Positions 6,979 through 15,799 of a stretch of 20,392 nt of DNA are shown here, one piece after another. Positions within the stretch are counted from its first letter, which is position 1, and every line of letters starts with the position of its first letter. The position numbers and the translations under genes are program-made. Below the pieces are notes generated by a model. The model searched no databases and was not told the DNA's origin. It worked only from the letters and a program-made list of their open reading frames with translations. Origin of the DNA: Deltaproteobacteria bacterium (GTDB taxonomy: Bacteria; Desulfobacterota_B; Binatia; UBA9968); NCBI GenBank assembly GCA_016193385.1, contig JACPSF010000065.1, forward strand, positions 1-20,392, given 5' to 3'.

Positions 6979-8883
6979 CTACGCGTACAGATAGTAGGCC
7001 AGTATTACCAACGCACCGGCCAGAAAGCCGAACAGATAGTGTTGGACGTTGCCGGTTTGGACCTGGCGCCAAAACAGGCTGCTTCCCAGAACGCGGCCGG
7101 CCACGCCGTTGACGGCACCATCGATGAATTTTGGATCGAAGGACTGGGCCATCCAGGCGGCACACCGGGTAAACGGGCGAACCAAGATGCGATCATATAT
7201 TTCGTCGACATAGTATTTGCGCGCCAGCCAGTTAAAGGCGGGCCAAGACGAAATTCGTTCCGGTACCCCTGCGCCGCGGCCATATCCGAGATAGGCCAGA
7301 AAAAATCCCAGAGCCGCGATCGCGATGGTGAGCGACATGAGCAGCCATTCCGCTGAAACCTCTCCGTGAGCGGCGTGACCCTGAGCACCGAAGACAGGCT
7401 CCAGCCAACGCTGCCATGGACTTCCCCACATAAACTCGGGCGCTCCCACCCAACCGGCAAACACCGACCCTAGAGCCAACACCGCCAACGGCACCGTCAT
7501 CACCCGGGGAGATTCATGAATCTTCGTCCGCACCGGCTCTCTCACCCGGCACGGCCCATGAAAGACCAGGAAGAACTGGCGGAACATATAAAAGGCCGTG
7601 AGCCCCGCAGTGAGCCAGGCGATGAACCAGAACCCCACCGAGCCGCTCGTGCTGGCGAAAGCCTGCCAGAGGATTTGATCCTTGGAGAAGAATCCCGCCG
7701 TGAGGGGAGCGCCCGAGATGGCCAAGGCGGCGATGAGATAGGTCCAGTAGGTGGCGGGAAGAAAAGACTTCAATCCTCCCATATTCCGCATGTCCTGCTC
7801 TCCCTCAAGACCGTGGATGACGCTGCCGGCGCAGAGAAAGAGGCAGGCCTTGAAAAATGCGTGGGTGAAAAGGTGAAAGACCGCCGCGCTGAAGGCCCCG
7901 ACGCCTACCGCCAGAAACATATAGCCCAATTGACTCACCGTGGAATAGGCCAACACGCGCTTGATGTCGTTCTGGGCCAGCGCGATGGTCGCGGCAAAAA
8001 AGGCGGTCAGGGCCCCGACGGTGGCGATCACGCCGAGGGTTTGAGGCGCCATGGAGTAAAGAAAGTGAAGCCGCGCGGTCATGTACACACCGGCGGTCAC
8101 CATGGTGGCCGCGTGGATCAGCGCGCTGACCGGAGTCGGGCCTTGCATGGCATCCGGAAGCCACACATAAAGCGGGATCTGCGCCGATTTGCCCGTCGCC
8201 CCGAAAAACAAGAGCAGGGTGATGACGACGGCCTTCTCAGACGAGAGGAGATGGGCGCTTTGCTGGAGCTGGCCAATGTCCAGCGTCCAGACCCCTTGTC
8301 GGCCCATCTCCCAAAACAGGAAGAGAAGGCCGAGAAGGAAACCAAAGTCGCCGATCCGGTTCACCACGAAAGCCTTGTTCCCCGCGATGGTATTGGCGTG
8401 ATCCTGGTACCAAAAGCCGATCAGGAGATAAGAGCAGAGCCCGACCCCCTCCCAGCCGACAAAAAGGAGCAACAGGTTGTCGGCCATGACCAGGAGCAGC
8501 ATGAAAAAGATGAAGAGGTTGAGATAGGCAAAGTAGCGGATCATCCCCTCGTCGTGGCCCATATATCCGAGAGAGTAAATATGGATCAGCAGACCCACTC
8601 CGGTGATCGCCAAGAGCATCACTGCGGTCAGAGCGTCGACGCGAAATGCGAAATCCGCTCGGAAAGGCTCCGACTCGATCCAGGTAAACACGGAATCTTT
8701 GATAGCCCCTCCCGGAGGAAGGACCCAAACCGCCCAGAGGGAGAGCAAGAAAGCGAGCCCCACGGCCGCGCAGGCCAGGAGGCCGGCTCTTTTTCGCCCC
8801 CAGCGCTGGCCGAAGAAGATATTGAGCGCCGCCGCGAAGAGCGGGATCAAAGGGATTAAACGAAGCAACCTTGCTTCTTCCAT
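6979..8883 (-). CDS. nuoL: NADH-quinone oxidoreductase subunit L
   Basis: NuoL is the distal antiporter-like subunit, and its long C-terminal lateral helix spans the membrane arm of complex I. At 634 residues the length is normal. Landmarks are the TM5 glutamate E145 (in FVGWEGVGLCSYLLIGFW), TM7 K232 (in GATGKSAQIPLYVWLPDAM), EGPTPVSALIH-like QGPTPVSALIHAATMV, and GFFSKDQILW in the C-terminal half. The amphipathic tail (KYYVDEIYDRILVRPF) and a final hydrophobic helix are present. The start at ATG 8883 follows an unusually long 307-nt gap after nuoK, and the ribosome binding site is weak. The gene ends 9 nt before nuoM. Confidence 0.96.
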   Translation of the reverse strand: MEEARLLRLIPLIPLFAAALNIFFGQRWGRKRAGLLACAAVGLAFLLSLWAVWVLPPGGAIKDSVFTWIESEPFRADFAFRVDALTAVMLLAITGVGLLIHIYSLGYMGHDEGMIRYFAYLNLFIFFMLLLVMADNLLLLFVGWEGVGLCSYLLIGFWYQDHANTIAGNKAFVVNRIGDFGFLLGLLFLFWEMGRQGVWTLDIGQLQQSAHLLSSEKAVVITLLLFFGATGKSAQIPLYVWLPDAMQGPTPVSALIHAATMVTAGVYMTARLHFLYSMAPQTLGVIATVGALTAFFAATIALAQNDIKRVLAYSTVSQLGYMFLAVGVGAFSAAVFHLFTHAFFKACLFLCAGSVIHGLEGEQDMRNMGGLKSFLPATYWTYLIAALAISGAPLTAGFFSKDQILWQAFASTSGSVGFWFIAWLTAGLTAFYMFRQFFLVFHGPCRVREPVRTKIHESPRVMTVPLAVLALGSVFAGWVGAPEFMWGSPWQRWLEPVFGAQGHAAHGEVSAEWLLMSLTIAIAALGFFLAYLGYGRGAGVPERISSWPAFNWLARKYYVDEIYDRILVRPFTRCAAWMAQSFDPKFIDGAVNGVAGRVLGSSLFWRQVQTGNVQHYLFGFLAGALVILAYYLYA

Positions 8884-9190
8884 AGTCTTCCAATTCGCAG
8901 CGCCTGGAAGCGCCTTTCAGGCCCGATGCAATAGCTCCCTCGGGGAACGCGCTCTCGGCTGCGGCCGATGGAGCAGTGCTTTAACCGAACCTTTTCGTCT
9001 CTACGTCCGCAGCCTCACTCGCGCTCCCCTTAGTCGCTCCCTACACTGAGGGGGCTTGCTGAGCAAGGCCAAAGCACCAGTCGTGCAGGTTCAAAGAGCC
9101 CACTGAACTATTGCTTTGGCCGCGCGAGGCGAGCCACCGAGCGACCCCTATTGCTTTCAGGGAGCGAAACAGGCCCCTGAGCGAAAATTT
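8884..9190. other. 307-nt non-coding gap between nuoK and nuoL with repeats
   Basis: No reading frame of note is present on the operon strand, although every other nuo junction is under 100 nt. The stretch has a 10-bp inverted repeat, GGCCAAAGCA (9067-9076) with TGCTTTGGCC (9112-9121). A direct repeat CTATTGCTTT occurs at 9108-9117 and 9148-9157, with an inverted partial copy GCAATAG at 8928-8934. AGCGCCT is also doubled near 8898-8915. It looks like a structured spacer or an inserted repeat element; no RNA family was recognised. Confidence 0.5.
9067..9121. repeat. Inverted repeat within the nuoK-nuoL gap
   Basis: GGCCAAAGCA (9067-9076) and TGCTTTGGCC (9112-9121) are perfect 10-bp complements separated by 35 nt. 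They could fold in the nuo mRNA. The right arm overlaps one copy of the CTATTGCTTT direct repeat. Confidence 0.45.
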
Positions 9191-9493
9191 TTACCATCTG
9201 AGCGTCTGCATCTCCTGGGGATCCAGGGTCTGGCGGTGGCGGAAAATGGAGATGATGATGGCCAGGCCGATCACGGCCTCGGCTGCGGCCACCGTCATGA
9301 CAAAAAAGACAATCACCTGGCCTTCCATGGAACCGAGCGAGCGGGCAAAGGCGATGAAGGTCAGGTTCACCGCGTTGAGCATCAGCTCAATCGACATCAA
9401 AATGACGATGAGATTGCGGCGGATCACGACGCCGACAACGCCGATGGCGAAGAGGACGGCGCTTAAAAATAGGTAGTAGTCCAGGGGTGCCAT
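9191..9493 (-). CDS. nuoK: NADH-quinone oxidoreductase subunit K
   Basis: NuoK is a three-helix membrane subunit that helps form the proton path next to NuoJ and NuoN. The 100-residue length is exact for the family. The conserved intramembrane glutamates are E36 (in [12 protein letters not shown]) and E72 (in [13 protein letters not shown]). The start at 9493 lies 7 nt after the nuoJ stop, with GGAGGG in the end of nuoJ as a likely ribosome binding site. The following gene, nuoL, comes only after a 307-nt gap. Confidence 0.96.
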   Translation of the reverse strand: MAPLDYYLFLSAVLFAIGVVGVVIRRNLIVILMSIELMLNAVNLTFIAFARSLGSMEGQVIVFFVMTVAAAEAVIGLAIIISIFRHRQTLDPQEMQTLRW

Positions 9494-9500
9494 TGAAGAG

Positions 9501-10001
9501 TCAGCCCTCCCGTTTTGCCAGGACCACGGCGCCGACGATCGCGACTAGGAGCAAGACCGAAGCGACCTCGAACGGCAGAACAAAATCATGAAACAGGCTC
9601 TGGGCCAGTTGCTCCGGACCGCCGAAGCCCTCGCCCACGGCCGCACCTTGGGCAGCTTGCCTCGGGATGTCGGAAAGAAAGTCGGCAAACTCAAAAACCA
9701 GAAGCAGCCCCGCAATCGATCCCAACCCCCACCACAGCGCTCGCCGGCGCTCCAGGGCTTCCGGGTTTAACAGCATGATGACGAAGAGAAAGAGAACCAT
9801 GATGGCCCCCGCGTAAACGAGGATCTGGAGGATGCCGACCATAGGAGCATCCAGGGTCAGAAAGAGGATCGCCACGAGAAAAAGCGTGACCACGAGAGCC
9901 ATGGCGCTATGGACCGGATTTCTCTGGAAGACTACGGCCAGAGAGAAGACCACGGACAAGGCGGCGAGGACGAAAAAAAGAAGTACAGGCGCCGTCATCA
10001 T
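9501..10001 (-). CDS. nuoJ: NADH-quinone oxidoreductase subunit J
   Basis: NuoJ is a five-helix membrane subunit whose third helix couples quinone chemistry to proton pumping in complex I. The signature [16 protein letters not shown] is present, and the early [14 protein letters not shown] is typical. The frame is open up to 10028, but the extra residues (MWPCKAVDE) overlap the end of nuoH. ATG 10001-9999 ([10 protein letters not shown]) is the more likely start, with GGCGG upstream, giving about 166 residues. It follows nuoH directly, where nuoI would normally stand. No NuoI ferredoxin-type motif occurs here. Confidence 0.93.
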   Translation of the reverse strand: MMTAPVLLFFVLAALSVVFSLAVVFQRNPVHSAMALVVTLFLVAILFLTLDAPMVGILQILVYAGAIMVLFLFVIMLLNPEALERRRALWWGLGSIAGLLLVFEFADFLSDIPRQAAQGAAVGEGFGGPEQLAQSLFHDFVLPFEVASVLLLVAIVGAVVLAKREG

Positions 10002-10002
10002 T

Positions 10003-11100
10003 TCATCTACCGCCTTGCAAGGCCACAATAATCACGCCGGTCACCATCACGTTCAGGAGGGCGAGCGGGAGGAGCATCTTCCAACCCAGGCGCATCACCT
10101 GATCATAGCGAAAACGCGGCAGCGTCCAGCGCAGCAGAACGAACAGCCAGCAGAAGAACACCACTTTGAGGGTGAAGGCTCCCACCTGTAACAGGACAAC
10201 CGCCAGCTGGGGCAGAAGCCACGCTCCACCCCAGGGAAAATGAAAGCCGTCGCGCAGCAGATAGGGAACCTGCCAACCGCCGAAATAGAGCGTGGCGATC
10301 AATCCGGCGGAGGTGACCATCTCGGCAAATTCACCCGCAAAGAACATGAGGAACTTTCCGCCCGAGTACTCCGTGTGAAAACCGGCGACGATCTCCGACT
10401 CCCCCTCCGGCAGGTCGAACGGTATCCGCTTGGTCTCGGCCACGGCGGCGGCGGAAAAAAGAAGCAAAGCGACCGGTTGGAGAAACACTCCCCAGGCTGG
10501 GAGCCAACCCCAGAGAAGCTGGCCCTGAGAGCGCACGATCTGTTGCGGCTCGAGCGTGCCGTAGACCATGAGGATACCCATGACGGAGAGTCCCATGGCG
10601 ATTTCGTAAGAGATCATCTGCGCCGACCCCCGCACGCCTCCTAACAGAGAGAACTTGTTGTTCGAGGCCCAGGCCCCGATCACGATGCCGTAGACGCTCA
10701 AGGAGGCCATGGCGAAGATGTACAGGATGCCCACATTGATGTTGGCCACCTGGAGGTTGATCTCCCTGCCCCCGACGACCAGCACGTCCCCAAAGGGAAT
10801 GACCGCGAACGTAACCAATGCCGGGAAGAGCGCCAGACAAGGCGCCAGGGTGTGGAGAAGCCTATCGCCGCCGGGAGGGATGAAATCTTCCTTGGTGAGA
10901 AATTTAATCGGGTCCGCGATCAGGGTATTCACCAACCCGAGGCCGGCAAAGCCCAAGACCGAGGCCCGGTTGGCGCCGATGCGGTCCTGAATCAAAGCGC
11001 TCCCTTTCCTCTCCACCCAACCCATGACGCCCGCGAGGTTGAGGACCATGAAGAGGACCAGCAGGGCCTTAGCCGCAATGATGCCGAGTTCTACGATCAT
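10003..11100 (-). CDS. nuoH: NADH-quinone oxidoreductase subunit H
   Basis: NuoH is the membrane subunit that, with NuoB and NuoD, builds the quinone chamber at the junction of the two arms of complex I. The 365-residue protein has the family motifs GWVERKGSALIQDRIGANRA (27-46), AETKRIPFDLPEGESEIVAG, EYSGGKF followed by FAGEFAEM, and LRWTLPRFRYDQVMRLGWK near the C-terminus. The acidic residues lining the E-channel are present in these motifs. It follows nuoG after 12 nt and ends at the start of nuoJ. I see no strong ribosome binding site. Confidence 0.96.
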   Translation of the reverse strand: MIVELGIIAAKALLVLFMVLNLAGVMGWVERKGSALIQDRIGANRASVLGFAGLGLVNTLIADPIKFLTKEDFIPPGGDRLLHTLAPCLALFPALVTFAVIPFGDVLVVGGREINLQVANINVGILYIFAMASLSVYGIVIGAWASNNKFSLLGGVRGSAQMISYEIAMGLSVMGILMVYGTLEPQQIVRSQGQLLWGWLPAWGVFLQPVALLLFSAAAVAETKRIPFDLPEGESEIVAGFHTEYSGGKFLMFFAGEFAEMVTSAGLIATLYFGGWQVPYLLRDGFHFPWGGAWLLPQLAVVLLQVGAFTLKVVFFCWLFVLLRWTLPRFRYDQVMRLGWKMLLPLALLNVMVTGVIIVALQGGR

Positions 11101-11112
11101 CGTCGTTTCGGC

Positions 11113-12684
11113 TCACGTTTCCAGTTGAACTCCCTGGGTGCCGACCCTTTCGTAGCTGAGGCCCCGGTATCGCGGGACTTCCCGCGCAATCTGAGAAAAG
11201 ACCTCACGGGAATTCGCCGGAGCGCTTGGCGCTCCCGCAAGGGAGAGCAGACGGCCGAAGATTTCCAGGTCCTGCAACACGCCGGCGGGAGGCACCAACG
11301 CGGGGGAGAGCCTCTGGACTCGGCCCTTGCGATTCGTATAGGTCCCCTCTTTCTCGGCAAAGTTCGTGGCCGGAAGAACCACATGGGCCAACCTGGCCGT
11401 CTCGCTGAGGTGCGTATCCTGAACGACCAAGAAGGCGAGCTTGGCCAAGGCGTCTCTGAGCCCTTGCTCGCCGGGAAGCTGCGCGAGCAGATCCTCCCCG
11501 ACGATATAGGCGCTCGAAAACTTCCCTTGAGCCAGCTCCCGGAGCAGCGGTTCAAAGCCACCATCGGAGCCGACCCCCAAGTCCCTGATGCCGCGAAAGT
11601 TGGGAGACCGATCGGGGCTCTTCAAGATTCTCTCCACCTCGGTCAGCTCGCGCTCCCGGTAAAAACCTTCCATTCTCGCTTGGGGGGAGAGCTGTTTCAG
11701 AAGCTTCGCAAAGAGAAACGCCTCCTCGTTGGTGCTCCTCCCCGAGAGCACGCCGGCGGCGGGCCGGGCCGCGCGCAGGCGTGAGACGACCGTCCTCAGC
11801 GCCGTCTCCCAGTCGGTCGGCACAAGCCCCCCTTCCTGCCGGATCAGCGGCGAAGCCAGGCGCTCCACCTCGGTCAGAGCGTGGAAGCAGTAGCGCCCCT
11901 CGTCGCAGATCCAGTGGCTGTTCACCTCCTCATTGATCCGCGGCTTGAAGCGTGCGATGCGGTTTTGGTAGCTCTCGATGCTGATGTTGCAGCCGGTGCT
12001 GCAGCCGGGACAGATCGATGGGGTTTTTTGCAGGTACCACACCCGCACCCGGAAGCGGAAATCGCGATCCGTGAGCGCCCCCACCGGACAGATGTCGTTG
12101 ATGTTTGCGGAAAGCGGGTTGTCGAGGACCTTTCCCGGGAACAGGGCGATGGTGGAATGATCTCCCCGGTTGATGACGGTGAGCTCCTCGGTCCGGGTGA
12201 CCTCCTGGAGGAAGCGGACGCAGCGCGTGCACTTGATGCAGCGCTCGCCATCGAACACCACATGGGCGCCAAAGACTTCCCGCTTGCGGTCGTGGTGCTT
12301 CCCTTCGATGAAGCGACTCTGTTGGAGGTCGTGCTGCATGTAGTAGTCCTGAAGCCAGCACTCTCCGGCCTGGTCACAGATCGGGCAGTCCAGAGGATGA
12401 TTGATCAGAAGAAACTCCATGACCGCCTCTCTCGCCTGGAGGACTTTAGGGCTCTGGGTCTGCACCGACATCCCCTCGGTTACCTGCGTGTTGCAGGCGA
12501 TCTGGAGCTTGGGCATCTTCTCGATCTCCACCAGGCACATCCGGCAGTTGCCGGCGATGGCGAGCTTGGGGTGATAGCAGTAATGGGGAATCGCGATCCC
12601 GGCCTCCTCCGCGGCCTGAATGACCGTGCGCCCCTTGGTCGTGGCAACTTCCCTGCCGTCGATGGTGAGCCTCACTGGATCCAT
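11113..12684 (-). CDS. nuoG: NADH-quinone oxidoreductase subunit G, short form
   Basis: NuoG carries the electron relay from NuoF towards NuoI. The best start is ATG 12684 (MDPVRLTIDGREV), 1 nt past the nuoF stop; the open frame extends to 12786 but that part lies inside nuoF. Cluster ligands are all visible: 2Fe-2S C36, C47, C50, C64; His-Cys3 H96, C100, C103, C109; 4Fe-4S C149, C152, C155, C199; and the extra N7 set C225, C228, C232, C260. The remaining roughly 260 residues are a shortened molybdopterin-oxidoreductase-like region with VVLPATNFAEKEGTYTNRKG (436-455). At 523 residues it is far shorter than E. coli NuoG (about 900), but it ends cleanly and resembles compact NuoG forms of other phyla. 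Confidence 0.93.
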   Translation of the reverse strand: MDPVRLTIDGREVATTKGRTVIQAAEEAGIAIPHYCYHPKLAIAGNCRMCLVEIEKMPKLQIACNTQVTEGMSVQTQSPKVLQAREAVMEFLLINHPLDCPICDQAGECWLQDYYMQHDLQQSRFIEGKHHDRKREVFGAHVVFDGERCIKCTRCVRFLQEVTRTEELTVINRGDHSTIALFPGKVLDNPLSANINDICPVGALTDRDFRFRVRVWYLQKTPSICPGCSTGCNISIESYQNRIARFKPRINEEVNSHWICDEGRYCFHALTEVERLASPLIRQEGGLVPTDWETALRTVVSRLRAARPAAGVLSGRSTNEEAFLFAKLLKQLSPQARMEGFYRERELTEVERILKSPDRSPNFRGIRDLGVGSDGGFEPLLRELAQGKFSSAYIVGEDLLAQLPGEQGLRDALAKLAFLVVQDTHLSETARLAHVVLPATNFAEKEGTYTNRKGRVQRLSPALVPPAGVLQDLEIFGRLLSLAGAPSAPANSREVFSQIAREVPRYRGLSYERVGTQGVQLET

Positions 12685-12685
12685 C

Positions 12686-13960
12686 TCATCCGCTCGCTGA
12701 GACCACGCACCGCTTTTCCGCGATATGCGCTTCAAATTCCGCCCGGTATTTTTTGATGAAGGCCGCGGCGGGCATCGCCGCCGCATCTCCGAACGGGCAG
12801 ATCGTGTTGCCCATGATGTTGCCGCTGATGTTGAGAATCAGATCCAGGTCGGCGTTTTTTCCCTCGCCATTCTCAACGCGCCAAAATATCTTCTCCATCC
12901 AGTGGCATCCCTCGCGGCACGGGCTGCATTGGCCGCAGGACTCGTGGGCAAAAAAGCGCGCGATGTTCCACGCCGCCCTGACCATGCAGGTGGTCTCATC
13001 CATGACGACCACGCCGCCGGAACCGAGCATCGTCCCCGCCGCCTGGAAGGATTCGTAGTCCATCCGGACCTCTCCGATCTCGTCCGCCCGCAGGACCGGC
13101 ATGGAGGTCCCTCCGGGGATCACTCCCTTGAGCTTTCTACCGTTCGGGATCCCCCCGCAATCCTCTTCGAGAAAGCGCTTGAAGGGGTAGCCCATCTCGA
13201 CCTCGTAGACTCCAGGTTTGCGGATGTGGCCGCTGACGCTGAAGAGCTTCGTCCCCTTGCTCTTCTCCGTCCCCAAGGCGGCATATTGGGCCGCGCCCTG
13301 GTCGATGATCCACGGGAGCGCGGCGAGAGTTTCCACGTTGTTGACCACCGTGGGGCAACCGAACAGGCCGTGGGTCGCCGGAAAGGGAGGCTTCACTTTA
13401 GGCCAGCCCTTCCCGCCTTCCAAAGAGGAGAGCAATCCCGTCTCTTCCCCGCAGATGTAAGCCCCCGCCCCGCGGTGGAGGATGAGATCCAGATCATAGC
13501 CGGTTCCCAAAATGCTCTTGCCCAGATAACCGGCCTGGTACGACTCCCCGATGGCTTTTTGCAACACCTGGCTCGCGTAGGCCAGCTCCCCGCGAATATA
13601 GATGAACGCCGTATGCGAGCCGATGGAATAAGCGGCGATGACGGTGCCCTCGATGATCGCGTGGGGATCTTTTTCCATCAGGAGGCGATCCTTGAACGTG
13701 CCCGGTTCGCTCTCGTCGGCGTTGCAGACTACATACTTCGCCTTGGGGCTATCCTTGGGAACGAAGCCCCACTTCATCCCGGTGGGAAAGCCCGCGCCGC
13801 CCCGGCCCCTGAGACCGGAAGCCTTGACCTCTTCAATCACCCGCTCAGGCGACATCTCCCGCACCACTTTTTCCAACGCCCGGTAGCCGCCGCGGGAGCG
13901 GTACACCGCCAGGGCGTGAGACTCGGGCGCATCCACGTTGCGCAGGAGAATTTTTTCCAT
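12686..13960 (-). CDS. nuoF: NADH-quinone oxidoreductase subunit F (NADH-binding, FMN and 4Fe-4S)
   Basis: NuoF oxidises NADH with FMN and passes electrons to its 4Fe-4S cluster (N3). The 424-residue protein has the nucleotide-binding GRGGAGFPTGMKWGF (52-66), ADESEPGTFKDR (81-92), and HRGAGAYICGEETGLLSSLEG near 162-182. Cluster ligands are C342, C345, C348 (in ESCGQCSPCREG) and C388 (in GNTICPFGDAAA). Length is normal for the family. It starts at ATG 13960 without a strong ribosome binding site and is followed by nuoG after 1 nt. The 66-nt gap from nuoE holds a small inverted repeat (AGAGGC with GCCTCT). Confidence 0.96.
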   Translation of the reverse strand: MEKILLRNVDAPESHALAVYRSRGGYRALEKVVREMSPERVIEEVKASGLRGRGGAGFPTGMKWGFVPKDSPKAKYVVCNADESEPGTFKDRLLMEKDPHAIIEGTVIAAYSIGSHTAFIYIRGELAYASQVLQKAIGESYQAGYLGKSILGTGYDLDLILHRGAGAYICGEETGLLSSLEGGKGWPKVKPPFPATHGLFGCPTVVNNVETLAALPWIIDQGAAQYAALGTEKSKGTKLFSVSGHIRKPGVYEVEMGYPFKRFLEEDCGGIPNGRKLKGVIPGGTSMPVLRADEIGEVRMDYESFQAAGTMLGSGGVVVMDETTCMVRAAWNIARFFAHESCGQCSPCREGCHWMEKIFWRVENGEGKNADLDLILNISGNIMGNTICPFGDAAAMPAAAFIKKYRAEFEAHIAEKRCVVSASG

Positions 13961-14026
13961 AGATCAGATCACGCGATAGGCAACAGCAAGAAGAGGCCGG
14001 TTAGTTTCTAGTTTTGCCTCTCGCCT

Positions 14027-14500
14027 TTACTTCAAACTCTGGAGGATTTCGGCCACCCTCTCCTCCGTGAGATTTTCGTAGTAATCCTCGTTGACCTGCA
14101 TCATCGTCCCGGTGCCGCAAGAGGCCAGACATTCCACCTCCGACAGCGAGAACTTGCCGTCCGGAGTCGTCTCGCCCGCATCAATACCCAGTTTTGCTTT
14201 GATCAAAGCGGCGATCTTTTCCGCTCCGGCGAGGGCGCAGGGCAAGGTGCGGCAGACCTGGATATGGTGCGTGCCGATCGGTTTCATATTCAGCATAGTG
14301 TAAAACGTGACCACGCCGTAGACGCGTGCCGTAGAGACCCCCATGCTCTTGGCCACGTACTCGATGGCATCCGTGCCGAGATAACCAAACTCAGCTTGCG
14401 CCAGGTAAAGCACCGGAAGCATGGCCGCCTCCTTCTTGGGATAGCGGCTGATGATCTCTTCGAATCGCTTTAGAGCTTCGGGCGAAAATTCTACTGCCAT
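14027..14500 (-). CDS. nuoE: NADH-quinone oxidoreductase subunit E (2Fe-2S)
   Basis: NuoE holds the off-path 2Fe-2S cluster N1a in the NADH dehydrogenase module. From ATG 14500 (MAVEFSPEALKRFEEI) the protein is 157 residues, the usual size. A frame extension to 14518 adds only six residues and lies in repeat-like DNA, so the shorter start is preferred. Ligands are C83 and C88 (CRTLPC) and C124 and C128 (CLASC), the thioredoxin-like 2Fe-2S pattern C-x4-C and C-x3-C. The typical GVVTFYTML also appears. It is separated from nuoD by a repeat-bearing 88-nt spacer. Confidence 0.95.
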   Translation of the reverse strand: MAVEFSPEALKRFEEIISRYPKKEAAMLPVLYLAQAEFGYLGTDAIEYVAKSMGVSTARVYGVVTFYTMLNMKPIGTHHIQVCRTLPCALAGAEKIAALIKAKLGIDAGETTPDGKFSLSEVECLASCGTGTMMQVNEDYYENLTEERVAEILQSLK

Positions 14501-14548
14501 AAAAACCGCAGATGGCAAATAGCAAATGGATAGCAGGGGGGACGGCTC

Positions 14549-14583
14549 TATTCGCTATTCGCTATTCGCTATTTACTATTCGC
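14549..14583. repeat. Tandem heptamer repeat TATTCGC in the nuoD-nuoE spacer
   Basis: Five 7-bp units run in tandem: TATTCGC three times, TATTTAC, and TATTCGC. Upstream at 14515-14528, GCAAATA and GCAAATG are diverged inverted copies of the same unit (GCGAATA). The nuo transcript could therefore fold a hairpin between nuoD and nuoE. Confidence 0.6.
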
Positions 14584-14588
14584 TTTTC

Positions 14589-15779
14589 TTACCGGTCGCA
14601 CTCCCCGCCGATCATGTTGATCATGCCGAAGGTGGGGATGATATCCGCCAGCATCCTTCCCTTGATCATTTCAGAAAACGCCGACATGGCGATGAAACAG
14701 GGCGGCCGGACGCGGACGCGGTAAGGCCTGCCACCTCCGTCGCTCACGAGGTAGAAACCCAGTTCCCCGTTGCCTCCCTCGACGGCAAAATAGACCTCAC
14801 CCGGGGGGACCTTTATCCCTTCGATGATGATCTTGAAATGGTTCATCAGCCCCTCGATGCTGCCATAGACCCGCTCCTTTTCCGGAAGAACAATGCGCGG
14901 ATCCTCGATCGTCACGGGACCGGGGGGGATCTTCTTCAGCGCCTGGTCGACAATCCGCATACTCTGCTCTAGCTCCTGGATGCGGACCACGAAGCGATCG
15001 TAATTATCCCCTTTCGATCCCAAGGGGATCTCGAAGTCGAGCTGGTCGTATACCAGGTAGGGGTGGGCCTTGCGCACATCATAGTTGACTCCGGTGGAGC
15101 GGAGAATCGGGCCGGTCAGCCCGTAGGCGATCGCGGTTTCCCGGGAGATCGCCGCAATACCGGACATGCGGTCAAGGAAGATCCGATTGCGGGAGAGCAG
15201 CCGATCGCAGTCCGAAAGCAGTTTCCGGACGATCGCGAAGGCACGCTCCACCTGCTCCGCGAACCCGTAGGGCAGATCGTGCTTGACTCCCCCGATTCGC
15301 ACGTACGTGACGGTCAGCCGGGCTCCCGTGAGCGTCTCTACGATCCTCGAGATGAGCTCCCGGCCCTCTATCATGTAGAAGCCAGCCGTGATCGCTCCCA
15401 GCTCCGACGCGGCCATTCCGCAGCAGGTCAGGTGATCGAAGATGCGGGAGAGTTCGCTCACGATCACGCGGATAAACTGGCACCTCGGTGTCACCTCCAG
15501 GCCGATCAGCTTCTCCACCGCCAGGGCGTAACCCACGTTATTGATCAGCGGAGACGCATAATTGAGCCGATCCGTATAGGGGATCACCTGCGTCCAAGTG
15601 GCCTGCTCACAACTCTTGGCAAAGCCGCGATGGAGGTAGCCCACCTCCGTGTCGCAGTCGAGAACCTTTTCTCCCTCGAGCTTGAGGTTGAACTTGATGG
15701 TCCCATGCGTGGCCGGATGGGAAGGTCCCATCTGCAGGTCCATCGTCTCTATCGGCAGGTCGACTTTTTCCGGTTTCAT
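14589..15779 (-). CDS. nuoD: NADH-quinone oxidoreductase subunit D (49-kDa-like)
   Basis: NuoD forms the quinone pocket with NuoB and NuoH and descends from the large subunit of NiFe hydrogenases. The 396-residue protein has MGPSHPATHG (17-26) with the loop histidines H21 and H25, and Y74 in PYTDRLNYASP at the quinone-headgroup tyrosine. It ends in the family C-terminus IIPTFGMINMIGGECDR. It is a separate gene from nuoC, 20 nt upstream. Its obligate partner NuoB is not encoded in this operon. No obvious ribosome binding site precedes ATG 15779. Confidence 0.96.
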   Translation of the reverse strand: MKPEKVDLPIETMDLQMGPSHPATHGTIKFNLKLEGEKVLDCDTEVGYLHRGFAKSCEQATWTQVIPYTDRLNYASPLINNVGYALAVEKLIGLEVTPRCQFIRVIVSELSRIFDHLTCCGMAASELGAITAGFYMIEGRELISRIVETLTGARLTVTYVRIGGVKHDLPYGFAEQVERAFAIVRKLLSDCDRLLSRNRIFLDRMSGIAAISRETAIAYGLTGPILRSTGVNYDVRKAHPYLVYDQLDFEIPLGSKGDNYDRFVVRIQELEQSMRIVDQALKKIPPGPVTIEDPRIVLPEKERVYGSIEGLMNHFKIIIEGIKVPPGEVYFAVEGGNGELGFYLVSDGGGRPYRVRVRPPCFIAMSAFSEMIKGRMLADIIPTFGMINMIGGECDR

Positions 15780-15799
15780 TTAGCTTTTCGGCTCGTTCC

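Noticed and set aside
7516..8859. 447-codon plus-strand open frame opposite nuoL
   Set aside because: It is the antisense shadow of nuoL: very charged, repetitive composition expected from the complement of membrane-helix codons, with no family resemblance, while nuoL is certain.
11881..12756. 291-codon plus-strand frame opposite nuoG
   Set aside because: Antisense shadow of nuoG, where all iron-sulfur ligands are on the minus strand; no independent support.
12725..14011. 428-codon plus-strand frame opposite nuoF
   Set aside because: Antisense shadow of nuoF, whose FMN, NADH and cluster motifs are all intact. The shadow shows no recognisable domain or ribosome binding site.
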